A stretch of DNA of 64,000 nt. It comes from Aristolochia californica (taxonomy: Eukaryota; Streptophyta; Magnoliopsida; Piperales; Aristolochiaceae). This document shows, piece after piece, positions 51,206-62,954 of the stretch. The notes under the pieces were generated by a model that was not told the DNA's origin, searched no databases, and worked only from the letters and a program-made list of their open reading frames with translations. Every line of letters begins with the position of its first letter. The stretch's first letter is position 1. The position numbers and the translations under genes are program-made. Location of the stretch: the NCBI GenBank assembly GCA_029961685.1, contig JARWKL010000009.1, forward strand, positions 12,643,237 to 12,707,236, read 5' to 3'.

Positions 51206-54200
51206 GGGAAAAGTGGGAGGCAGGGAATTTTTAATTAAGTGTTGACTCCCAACCCATAAGTCATTCCTTACAAAAATTTAGCATGTTACGCATGATAAAT
51301 CACTTTAGAATCATCTAGGATCGTTAGATCAACTTTTTGGAAATGGGCAAAAATAATGTCTTGTTTGACTCGGGTAAATATCCTACCACACGTTCACTTC
51401 AGAATTTAATGAGCGTTTGTTATTCTCTTTAAAAGATTTGGATCCATAGGTCATTTGCATCTTTAACACGTTTCAAGCATGCATATCCATTTTTTAAAGC
51501 ATGTGTAAAAAAATCTCTTTCTAATAAATTTCCAAGCTTTTGGGGTTGTTGAACTAGAGGAATTTTCCAAACTCAGATAACAAAACTTTTGTGTTCATTT
51601 GTTGTGTGTGAATAACTTTTCTTTACATACATTTGTTATTGCTTTAAATTTTTTCCACACACAAACTCTAAAATTTTCATTTCGTTGTGATCTATTTGCC
51701 TTTCATCTCTTTTTTGTCTATGAGATGAAGGGTAAACTGAAAACTCAAGTTTTGATTTAAGAGAGAAGTATACATCTAAAATGGAAGTGCACAATGCACA
51801 AATATCGAGAGAGATAATTCCAAAAAGTGTCTGTAATTTTTAGGGATTGTAAACTCTTTTTAGTTTTTATGTATCAGGTTTTGCAATCATTAAGAAAAAG
51901 GCATGGCAGGGGATTTTTAACAGTGTGTTGAGTCCCAACCCATAAGTCATTTGTAACAAAAATATAGCCCGTTATGCATGATTAATCACTTTACAATCAT
52001 CTATGATGGTTAGGTCAGTTTTTTGTAAATGGGAAAAATAATGGCTTGTTTCACTCAGGCAAATATCCCACCTCAAGTTTACTTGAGAATTTAATGGGCT
52101 TTTGTGATTCTCTTTAAAAGGTTTGGATCCATAGGTCATTTGCATCTTTAACATGTTTCAAGCATGCATATCCATTTTTTAAAGCATGTGTAGAAAATTC
52201 TCTTTCTTATAAAATTCCAAGCTATTGGGTTGTTGAACTAGTGGAATTTCCCAAACTTGGATAACAAAACTTTTTTGTTCATTTGTGGTGTGTGAATAAA
52301 TTTTCTTTACTTATGTTATTGCTTTAAATTTTTTCCAGACATAAACTCTAAAATTTTCATTTTGTTGTGATCTATTTGCCTTTCATCTTTTTTTTGTCTA
52401 CGAGAAGAAGGGAAAAGTGAAAACTCAAGTTTTGATTTGAAAAAAAAAGTATATGCCTAAAAAGTAAATGCACAATGCACAAATGTAGAAAGAGATAATT
52501 CCAAAAAGTGTCTGTAATTTTTAGGGATTGTAAACTCTTTTTAGTTTTTATATGTCAGGTTTTGCAATCGTCAAGAAAAGGGGGATGCGTGGCATTTTTA
52601 ACTGAGTACTGACTCCCATCCAATATGTCATTCCATACAAAAATATACCCCGTTATGCATGATAAATCACTTTACAATCATCCATGATCATTAGGTCAGC
52701 TTTTTGTAAGTGGGCAAAATAAGGGCTTGTTTCACTCGAGTAAATATCCCACTGCAAGCTCACTTGTGAATTTAATGAGCGTTTGTTATTCTCTTTAAAA
52801 GGTTTGAATCCATAGGTCATTTGCATCTTTAAGATGTTTCAAGCATACATATCCATTTTTTAAAGCATGTGTAGAAAAATCTCTTTCTAATGAAATTCCA
52901 AGATATTGGGGTTGTTGAACTAGTGGAATTTCCCAAACTTGGATGACAAAACTTTTGGGTTCATTTGTTGTGTGTGAATAAATTTTATTTACTTATTTAT
53001 TTATTGCTTTAAATTTTTTCCATACACAAACTCTAAAATTTTCATTTCGTTGTGATCTTTGTGCCTTTCATCTCTCTTTTGTCTTCAAAATGAAGGGAAA
53101 AGTGAAAACTCAAGTTTTGATTTAAGAAAAAAGTATACATCTCAAATGAAAATGCACAATGCACAAATGTAGAGAGAGATAATTCAAAAAAGCGTCTATA
53201 ATTTTTAGGGATTGTAAACTATTTTTAGTTTATATAAATCAGGTTTTGCAATCGTCTGGAAAGGGGGAGGAGGGGGAGGAGTGTTGAGTTTCATCTAAAT
53301 TTGAAATCTACAATGCACAAATGTGGAGAGAGTTAATTCCAAAAAGTGTTAGTAATTTTTAGGGATTGTAAACTCTTTTTTGTTTTTATATATCAAGTTT
53401 TGCAATCGCCGGGAAAAGGGGGAGGCAGGCAATTTTTAAATGAGTGTTGACTCTCAACCCATCAGTCATTCCTTACAAAAATTTAGCCAATTATGCTTAA
53501 TAAATTACTTTTACAATCATCTATGATCGTTAGGTCAGCTTTTTGTGAATGGGCAAATTAATGGCTTGTTTGACTCTGGTAAATATCCCACCGCACGTTC
53601 ACTTGAGAATTTAATGAGCGCTTTTTATTCTCATTAAAAGGTTTAGATCCATAGGTCATTTGCATCTTGAACATGTTTCAAGCATGCATATCCATTTTTT
53701 TAAGTATGTGTAGAAAAATCTCTTTCTTATAAAATTCCAAGCTATTGGGCTTGTTGAACTAGTGGAATTTCCCAAACTTGGATAACAAAACTTTTGTGTT
53801 CATTTGAGGTGTGTGAATAAATTTTCTTCACTTACAATTGTTATTGCTTTAAATTTTTCCATACATAAACTCTAAAATTTTCATTTCGTTGTGCTCTATT
53901 TGGCCTTCATCTCTTTTTTGTCTACGAGATGTAGGGAAACGTGAAAACTCAAGTTTTGATTTCAGAAAATAGTATACATCTAAAATGGAAATGCACAATG
54001 CACAAATGTAGATAGAGGTAAATCCACAAAGTTTCTATAACTTTTAGGGATTGTAAATTCTTTTTAGTTTTTATATATCAGGTTTTCCAATTGTCGGGAA
54101 AAGGGGGAGGTGGGGGATTTTTAACTGAATGTTGACTCCCAACCCATAAGTCATTCCTTAAAAAAATATGGCCCGTTATGCATGATTAATCCATTTACAA

Positions 54201-55140
54201 TCATCTATGATTGTTATGTCAGCCTTTTGTAAATGGGCAAAATAATGGCTTGTTTGACTCGGGTAAATATCCCACCGCATGTTCACTTCAGAATTTAATG
54301 AGCATTTCTTATTCTTATTAAAAGGTTTGGATCCATCGGTCATTTGTATCTTTAACATGTTTCAAGCATGCATATCCATTTTTTAAAGCATGTGTAGAAA
54401 AATCTCTTTCTAATAAAATTCCAAGTTATTTGGGTTATTGAACTAGTGGAATTACCCAAACTTGGATAACAAAACTTTTGTGTTCATTTGTGGTGTGCGA
54501 ATAAACTTTCATTGCTTACATTTGTTTTTGGTTTAAATTTTACCATACATAAATTCTAAAATTTTCATTTCATTGTGATGTATTAGCCTTTCATCTCTTT
54601 TTTTGTCTACGAGATGAAGGGAAAAGTGAAAACTCAATTTTTGATTTAAGAAAAAAATATACAACTAAAAATGAAAGGCACAATGCACAAATGTAGAGAT
54701 AGATAAATCCAAGAATTGTCTGAAAGTTTTAGGGATTGTAAACTCATTTTAGTTTTTATGTATCTGGTTTTGCTATCGTCGGGAAAAGGGGGAAGCTGGC
54801 GATTTTTAAGTGAGTGTTGACTCCCAACCCATAAGTCATTCCTTACAAAAATATAGCCCGTTACGCGTGATAAATAACTTTACAATCATCTATTATCGTT
54901 AGATCTGCTTTTTGTAAATGGGCCAGATTATGGCTTGTTTGACTCGTGTAAATATCCCACCACATGTTCACTTGTGAATTTAATGAGCGTTTGTTATTCT
55001 CTTTAAAAGGTTTGGATCCATCGGTCATTTGCATCTTGAACATGTTTGAAGCATGCATATCCCTTTTTTAAAGCATGTGTAGAAAAATATTTTTCTTATA
55101 AAATTCCAAGCTATTGGGGTTGTGTAACTAGTGGAATATC
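51206..55140 (+). repeat. Heterogeneous satellite segment before the right HOR
   Basis: Landmarks are 51206, 51892, 52573, 53257, 53411, 54096 and 54781. The monomers at 51892 and 52573 share GCTTGTTTCACTC with TATCCCAC and may be recent neighbours. The 53257 monomer is reduced to 154 bp. From about 55.14 kb the sequence takes on X-type words (CCGTAGATAAACTC, TTTGGATTTATCTC, AAAATGCTAATGC), marking the start of the right-hand HOR. Nothing other than satellite is seen. Confidence 0.85.
53257..53410 (+). repeat. Smallest monomer remnant (154 bp)
   Basis: After the island at 53257 only AGGAGTGTTGA remains of the first part. At about 53288 it joins TTTCATCTAAATTTG, which corresponds to the ATACATCTAAAATGG region about 530 bp downstream, and the next island follows at 53411. 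This is the largest single deletion in the window and keeps only the island-flanking ends. Confidence 0.88.
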
Positions 55141-55462
55141 CCAAACTTGGATAATAAAACTTTTGTCTTCATTGTGGTGCGTGAATAAATTTTCTTTACT
55201 TACATTTGTTATTGCTTTAAATTTTTTCCGTAGATAAACTCAAAAATTTCATTTCGTTGTGATCTATTTGGATTTATCTCTTTTTTGTCTACGTGATGAA
55301 AAGAAAAGTGAAAACTCAAGTTTTAATTTAAGAAAAAAGTATACATCAAAAATGCTAATGCACAATGCATAAATTTGGAGAGAGATAATTTCAAAAAGGG
55401 TCTAGAACTTTTAGGGATTGTAAACTCTTTTTTGTTTGTAGATATCAGATTTTGCAATTGTC

Positions 55463-58194
55463 GGGAAAAAGGGGAGGCGAGGGATTTTTAACTGAGTGTT
55501 GACTCCCAACCCATAAGTCATTCCTTACAAAAATATAGCCCATTACACTCCATAAATCACTTTTACAATCATCTATGATTGTTAGGTCAGCGTTTTGTAA
55601 ATGGGCAAAACTATTCTCTTGTTTGACTCGGGTAAATATACCACCGCACGTTCACTTGAGAATTTAATGAGCATTCGTTATTCTCTTTAAAAGGTTTGGA
55701 TCCATAGGTCATTTGCAACTTTAATATGTTTTAATCATGGATATCCATTTTTTAAAGGATGTCTAGAAAAATCTCTTTCTTATAAAATTCCAAGCTAAAT
55801 GGCTGTCGAACTAGTGAAATTTCCCAAACTTGGATAATAAAACTTTTGTGTTCATTGTGGTGTGTGAATAAATTTTCTTTACTTACATTTGTTATTGCTT
55901 TAAATTTTTTCCGTAGATAAACTCAAAAATTTCATTCCGTTGTGATCTATTTGGATTTATCTCTTTTTTGTCTACGTGTTGAAAGGAAAAGTGAAAACTC
56001 AAGTTTTAATTTAAGAAAAATGTATACATCGAAAATGCTAATGCACAATGCATAAATGTAGAGAGAGATAATTCAAAAAAGTGTCTGTAATTTTTAAAGA
56101 TTGTAAACTCTTTTTAGTTTTTATAAATCAAGTTTTGCAATCGTCGGGAAAAGTGAGAGGCGGAGGATTTTTAGTTGAGTGTTGACTCCCAACCCATAAG
56201 TCATTCCTTAGAAAAATATAGCCCGTTACGAATGATAAATCACTTCACAATCATCTATAATCGTTAGGTCAGTTTTTGGTAAATGGGCAAAATAACGGCA
56301 TGTTTTACTCAGGTAAATATCCCACCACACATTCACTTGAGAATTTAATGAGTGTTTGTTATTCTCTTTAAAAGGTTAGGATCCATAGGTCATTTGCATC
56401 TTTAGCACGTTTCAAGCATGCATATCCATTTTTTAAAGCAAGTGTAGAAAAAACTTTTTCTTATAAATTTCAAGCTATTGGGGTTGTTGAACTAGTGGAA
56501 TTTCCCAAACTTGGATAACAAAAATTTTGTGTTTATTTGTGGAATGTGAATAAATTTTATTTACTTCATTTGTTATTGCTTTAAATTTTTCCATATATAA
56601 ACTCTAAAATTTTCATTTTGTTGTGATCAATTTGCCTTTCATCTCTTTTTTTGTCTGTGGGATAAAGTGAAAAGTGAAAACTCACGTTTTGACTTAAGAA
56701 AAAAGTATACCTCTAAAATGGAAAGGCACAATGCACAAATGTAGAGATAGATAAATCCAAAAAGATTCAGTAATTTTTTGGGATTGTAAACTCTTTTTAG
56801 TTTTTATATATCAGGTTTTACAATCGTCGAGAAAAGGGGGAGGCGGAGGATTTTTAACTGAGTGTTGACCCCCAACCCATAAGTCATTCCTTACAAAAAT
56901 ATAGCTCGTTACGCATGATAAATCACTTTACAATCAATCGATGATCGTTAGGTAAGGTTTTTGTAAGTGGGCAAAATAACGGCTTGTTCTACTCTGGTAA
57001 ATATCCCACCGTACGTTCACTTGAGAATTTAATGAGTGGTTGTTATTCACATTAAAAGGTTTGGATCCAAAGGTCATTTGCATCTTTAACATGTTTAAAG
57101 CATGCATATCCATTTTTTAAAGCATGTGTAGACAAATCAATTGCTTATAAAATTCCAAGCTATAGGGGTTGATAAACTAGTAGTATTTCCCAAACTTGGA
57201 TAACAAAAGTTTTGTGTTCATTTGAAGTGTGTGAATAAATTTTCTTCACTTACATTTTTTATTGCTTTAAAGTTTTCCATATATAAACTCTAAAATTTTC
57301 ATTTCGTTGTGATTTATTTGCCTTTCATCTCTTTTTTTTCTACTAGATGTAGGGAAATGAGAAAACTCAAGTTTTGATTTAAGAAAATAGTATACATCTA
57401 AAATGGAAATGCACAATGCACAAATGTAGAGAGAGATAAATCCAAAAAGTTTCTGAAATTTTTAGGGATGGAAATTCTTTTTAGGTTTTATATCAGGTTT
57501 TTTAATCGTCGGGAAAAGGGGGAGGCGGGGGATTTGTAACTGAATGATGACTCCCAACCCATAAGTCATTCTTTACAAAAATATAGCCCGTTACGCATGA
57601 TAAATCACTTTACAATCATAAATGATCGTTAGGTCAGATTTTTGTAAATGGGCTAAATAACGGCTTGTTCAACTTTGGTAAATATCCCAATGCACGTTCA
57701 CTTGAGAATTTCATGAGCGCTTGTTATTCTCATTAAAAGGTTTTGATCCATAGGTCATTTGCAACATTAACATATTTCAAGCAAGCATATCCATTTTGTA
57801 AAGCATGTGTAGAAAATCTCTTTCTTATAAAATTCCAAGCTACTGGGGTTGTTGAACTAGAGGAGTTTCCCAAACTTGGATAAGAAAACTTTTGGGTTCA
57901 TTTGTGGTGTGTGAATAAATTTTCTTTACTTGCATTTTTTATTGCTTTAAATTTTTTCCATACATTTACTCTAAAATTTTCATTTCGTTGTGATCTATTT
58001 GCCTTTCATCTCTTTTTTCTCTACGAGATGAAGGGAAAAGTGAAAACTCAAGTTCTGATTTAAGAAAAAAATATACATCTAAAAATTGAAACCACAATGC
58101 TCAAATGTGGAGAGAGATAATTCCAAAAAGGGTCTAGAACTTTTAGGGATTGTAAACTCTTTTTTGTTCCTAGATATCAGGTTTTGCAATTGTC
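55463..58194 (+). repeat. 4-monomer HOR, copy 1 (X-Y-Z-W)
   Basis: Landmarks are 55463 (X), 56146 (Y), 56829 (Z) and 57511 (W); length 2732 bp. X: GATATCAG before the island, ACTTTAATATGTTTTAATCA, CCGTAGATAAACTC. Y: GGATTTTTAGTTGAG, CACTTCACAATC, GCACGTTTCAAG. Z: CAATCAATCGATGATCG, TAAGGTTTTTG, AAATCAATTGC. W: GGGATGGAAATTC, GATTTGTAACTGAATGATG, CATAAATGATCG, GGGCTAAATAACGG. The same words return in the same order 2732 bp later. Confidence 0.93.
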
Positions 58195-60915
58195 GGGAAA
58201 AAGGGGAGCCGAGGGATTTTTAACTGAGTGTTGACTCCCAACCCATAAGTCATTCTTTACAAAAATATAGCCCGTTACGCTTCATAAATCACTTTTACAA
58301 TCATCTATGATTGTTAGGTTAGTGTTTTGTAAATGGGCAAAATATTGGCTTGTTTGACTCGGGTAAATATTCCACCGCACGTTCACTTGAGAATTTAATG
58401 AGCATTCGTTATTCTCTTTAAAAGGTTTGGTTCCATAGGTCATTTGAAACTTTAACATGTTTTAATCACGGATATCCATTTTTTAAAGGATGTCTGGAAA
58501 AATCTCTTTCTTATAAAATTCCAAGCTATTGGGTTGTCGAACTAGTGAAATTTTCCAAACTTGGATAATAAAACTTTTGTGTTCATTGTAGTGTGTTAAT
58601 AAATTTTCTTTATTGCTTTTAAATTTTTTCCATAGATAAACTCAAAAATTTCATTCCGTTGTGATCTATTTGGATTTATCTCTTTTTTGTCTACGTGATG
58701 AAAGGAAAAGTGAAAACTCAAGTTTTAATTTAAGAAAAATGTATACATCAAAAATGCTAATGCACAATGCATAAATGTAGAGAGAGATAATTCAAAAAAG
58801 TGTATGTAATTATTAGGGAATGTAAACTCTTTTTAGTATTTATATATCCGGTTTTGCAATCGTCGTGAAAAGGGCGAGGCGGAGGATTTTTAGTTGAGTG
58901 CTTACTCCCAACCCATAAGTCATTCCTTTGAAAAATATAGCCCGTTACAAATGATAAATCACTTCACAATCATCTATAATCCTTAGGTCAGCTTTTGGTA
59001 AATGCGCAAAATAACAGCTTGTTTGACTCAGGTAAATATCCCACCACACGTTAACTTGAGAATTTAATGAGTGTTTGTTATTCTCTTTAAAAGGTTAGGA
59101 TCCATAGGTCATTTGCATCTTTAACACGTTTCAAGCATGCATATCCATTTTTTAAAGCAAGTGTAGAAAAAACTTTTTCTCTTAAATTTCAAGCTATTGG
59201 GGTTGTTGAACTAGTGGAATTTCCCAAACTTGGATAACAAAAATTTTGTGTTTATTTGTGGAATGTGAATAAATTTTCTTTACTTCATTTTTTATTGCTT
59301 TAAATTTTTCCATATATAAACTCTAAAATTTTCATTTTGTTGTGATCAATTTGCCTTTCATCTCTTTTTTTGTCTATGGGATAAAGTGAAAAGTGAAAAC
59401 TCACGTTTTGATTTAAGAAAAAAGTATACCTCTAAAATGGAAAGGCACAATCCACAAATGTAGAGAGAGATAAATCCAAAAAGTTTCAGTAATTTTTTGG
59501 GATTGTAAACTCTTTTTAGTTTTTATATATCAGGTTTTACAATTGTCGAGAAAAGGGTGAGGCGGGGATTTTTAACTGAGTGTTGACACCCAACCCATAA
59601 GTCATTCCTTACAAAAATATAGCTCGTTACGCATGATAAATCACTTTACAATCAATCGATGATCATTAGGTAAGGTTTTTGTAAATGGGCAAAATAACGG
59701 CTTGTTCAACTCTGATAAATATCCCACCGCACGTTCACTTGAGAATTTAATGAGTGCTTGTTATTCACATTAAAAGGTTTGGATCCAAATGTCATTTGCA
59801 TCTTTAACATGTTTAAAGCATGCATATCCATTTTTTAAAGCATGTGTAGACAAATCAATTGCTTATAAAATTCCAAGCTATAGGGGTTGTTAAACTAGTG
59901 GTATTTCCCAAACTTGGATAACAAAAGTTTTGTGTTCATTTGAAGTGTGTGAATAAATGTTCTTCACTTACATTTTTTATTGCTTTAAAGTTTTCCATAT
60001 ATAAACTCTAAAATTTTCATTTTGATGTGATCTATTTGCCTTTCATCTCTTTTTTTTTCTACTAGATGTAGGGAAATGAGAAAACTCAAGTTTTGATTTA
60101 AGAAAACAGTATACATCTAAAATGGAAAAATGCACAATGCACAAATGTAGAGAGAGATAAATCCAAAATGTTTCTGCAATTTTTAGGGATGGAAATTCTA
60201 TTTAGGTTTTATATCAGGTTTTGTTATCGTCGAGAAAAGGGGGAGGCGGGGGATTTGTAACTGAATGATGACTCCCAACCCATAAGTCATTCTTTACAAA
60301 AATATAGCCCGTTACGCATGATAAATCACTTTACAATCATAAATGATCGTTAGGTCAGATTTTTGTAAATGGGCTAAATAACGGCTTGTTCAACTTTGGT
60401 AAATATCCCAACGCACGTTCACTTGAGAATTTAATGAGCGCTTGTTATTCTCATTAAAAGGTTTAGATCCATAGGTCATTTGCAACTTTAACAAATTTCA
60501 AGCAAGCATATCCATTTTGTAAAGCATGTGTAGAAAATCTCTTTCTTATAAAATTCCAAGCTATTGGGGTTGTTGAACTAGTGGAGTTTCCCAAACTTGG
60601 ATAACAAAACTTTTGTGTTCATTTGCGGTGTGTGAATAAATTTTATTTACTTGCATTTTTCATTGCTTTAAATTTTTTCCATACATTTACTCTAAAAATT
60701 TCATTAGGTTGTGATCTATTTGCCTTTCATCTCTTTTTTCTCTACGAGATGAAGGGAAAAATGAAAAACTCAAGTTCTGATTTAAGAAAAAAATATACAT
60801 CTAAAATTGAAACCACAATGCTCAAATGTGGAGTGAGATAATTCCAAAAAGGGTCTGGAACTTTTAGGGATTGTAAACTTTTTTTTGTTTGTAGATATAA
60901 GGTTTTGCAATTGTC
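58195..60915 (+). repeat. 4-monomer HOR, copy 2 (X-Y-Z-W)
   Basis: Landmarks are 58195 (X), 58865 (Y), 59548 (Z) and 60232 (W); length 2721 bp. All subtype words of copy 1 recur. Comparing the W monomers over about 190 bases after the island, I count only about two differences by eye. X in this copy is shortened by about 13 bp near 58610, where TTACATTTG before TTATTGC is missing. This is the most homogeneous HOR in the window. Confidence 0.93.
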
Positions 60916-62954
60916 GGGAAAAAGGGGAGGCGAGGGATTTTTAACTGTTGAGTCCCAACCCATAAGTCATTCCTTACTAAAATATAGCCCGTTACACTCC
61001 ATAAATCACTTTTACAATCATCTATGTTTGTGAGGTCAGCGTTTTGTAAATGGGCAAAATATTGGCTTGTTTGACTCGGGTAAATATACCACCGCACGTT
61101 CACTTGAGAATTTAATGAGCATTCATTATTCTCTTTAAAAGGTTTGGATCCATAGGTCATTTGCAACTTTAACATGTTTTAATCATGGATATCCATTTTT
61201 TAAAAGATGTCTAGAAAAATCTCTTTCTTATAAAATTCCAAGCTATTGGGTTGTCGAACTAGTGAAATTTCCCAAACTTGGATAATAAAACTTTTGTGTT
61301 CATTGTGGTGTGTGAATAAATTTTCTTTACTTAAATTTTTTATTGCTTTAAATTTTTTTCGTAGATAAACACAAAAATTTCATTCCGTTGTGATCTATTT
61401 GGATTTATCTCTTTTTTGTCTACGTGATGAAAGGAAAAGTGAAAACTCAAGTTTTAATTTAAGAAGAATGTATATATCAAAAATGCTAATGCTCATTGCA
61501 TAAAAGTAGAGAGAGATAATTCAAAAAAGTGTCTGTAATTTTTAGGAATTGTAAACTCTTTTTAGTTTTTATATATCAGGTTTTGAAAGCGTCGGGAAAA
61601 GGGGGAGGCAGAGGATTTTTAGTTGAGTGTTGACTCCCAACCCATAAGTCATTCCTTAGAAAAATATAGCCCGTTACGATGGTAAATCACTTCACAATCA
61701 ATCGATGATCGTTAGGTAAGGTTTTTGTAAATGGGCAAAATAACGGCTTGTTCAACTCTGGCAAATATCCCACCGCACGTTCACTTGAGAATTTAATGAG
61801 TGGTTGTTATTCACATTAAAAGGTTTGGATCCAAAGGTCATTTGCATCTTTAACATGTTTAAAGCATGCATATCCATTTTTTAAAGCATGTGTAGACAAA
61901 TCAATTGCTTATAAAATTCCAAGCTATAGGGGTTGTTAAACTAGTGGCATTTCCCAAACTTGGATAACCAAAGTTTTGTGTTCATTTGAAGTGTGTGAAT
62001 AAATTTTCTTCACTTACATTTTTTATTGTTTTAATGTTTTCCATATATAAACTCTAAAATTTTCATTTCGTTGTGATCTATTTGCCTTTCATCTCTCTTT
62101 TTTCTACTAGATGTAGGGAAATGACAAAACTCAAGTTTTGATTTAAGAAAACAGTATACATCTAAAATGGAAATGCACAATGCACAAATGTAGAGAGAGA
62201 TAAATCCAAAATGTTTCTGCAATTTTTAGGGATGGAAATTCTTTTAGGTTTTATATCAGGTTTTGTAATTGTCGGGAAAAGGGGGAGGCAGGGGATTTGT
62301 AACTGAATGATGACTCCCAACCCATAAGTCATTCTTTACAAAAATATAGCCTGTTACGCATGATAAATCACTTTACAATCATAAATGATCGTTAGGTCAG
62401 ATTTTTGTAAATGGGCTAAATAACGGCTTGTTCAACTTTGGTAAATATCCCAACGCACATTCACTTGAGAATTTAATGAGCGCTTGTTATTCTCATTAAA
62501 AGGTTTGGATCCATAGGTCATTTGCAACTTTAACATATTTCAAGCAAGCATATCCATTTTTTAAAGCATGTGTAGAAAATCTCTTTCTTATAAAATTCCA
62601 AGCTATGGGGTTGTTGAACTATTGGAGTTTCCCAAACTTGGATAACAAAACTTTTGTGTTCATTTGTGGTGTGTGAATAAATTTTCTTTACTTGCATTTG
62701 TTATTGCCTCAAATTTTTTCCATACATTTACTCTAAAATTTTCATTTCGTTGTGATCTATTTTCCTTTAATCTCTTTTTTCTCTATGAGATGAAGGAAGA
62801 AAGTGAAAACTCAAGTTCTGATTTAAGAAAAAAATATATCTAAAATTGAAACCACAATGCCCAAATGTGGAGTGAGATAATTCCAAAAAGGGTCTGGAAC
62901 TTTTAGGGACTGTAAACTCTTTTTTGTTTGTAGATATCAGGTTTTGCAAATGTC
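60916..62954 (+). repeat. 4-monomer HOR, copy 3, collapsed to 3 monomers
   Basis: Landmarks are 60916 (X), 61594 (Y/Z chimera) and 62274 (W); length 2039 bp instead of about 2725. The monomer at 61594 begins as Y (GGATTTTTAGTTGAG, ACTTCACAATC). From about 61701 it reads as Z (ATCGATGATCG, TAAGGTTTTTG, AAATCAATTGC). One monomer length is missing, in perfect register, as expected from homologous unequal exchange between a Y and a Z monomer. Confidence 0.92.
61594..62273 (+). repeat. Y/Z chimeric monomer with mapped crossover
   Basis: Left of about 61696 the monomer has the Y-specific ACTTCACAATC; from about 61701 it has the Z-specific ATCGATGATCG. The bases between are common to both parents, so the exchange lies within a few bases of 61697-61701. 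Downstream, the Z words TAAGGTTTTTG, CATTAAAAGG and AAATCAATTGC continue unbroken. The product is a normal-length monomer (680 bp), so the exchange was in register and removed exactly one monomer from the cycle. Confidence 0.88.
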
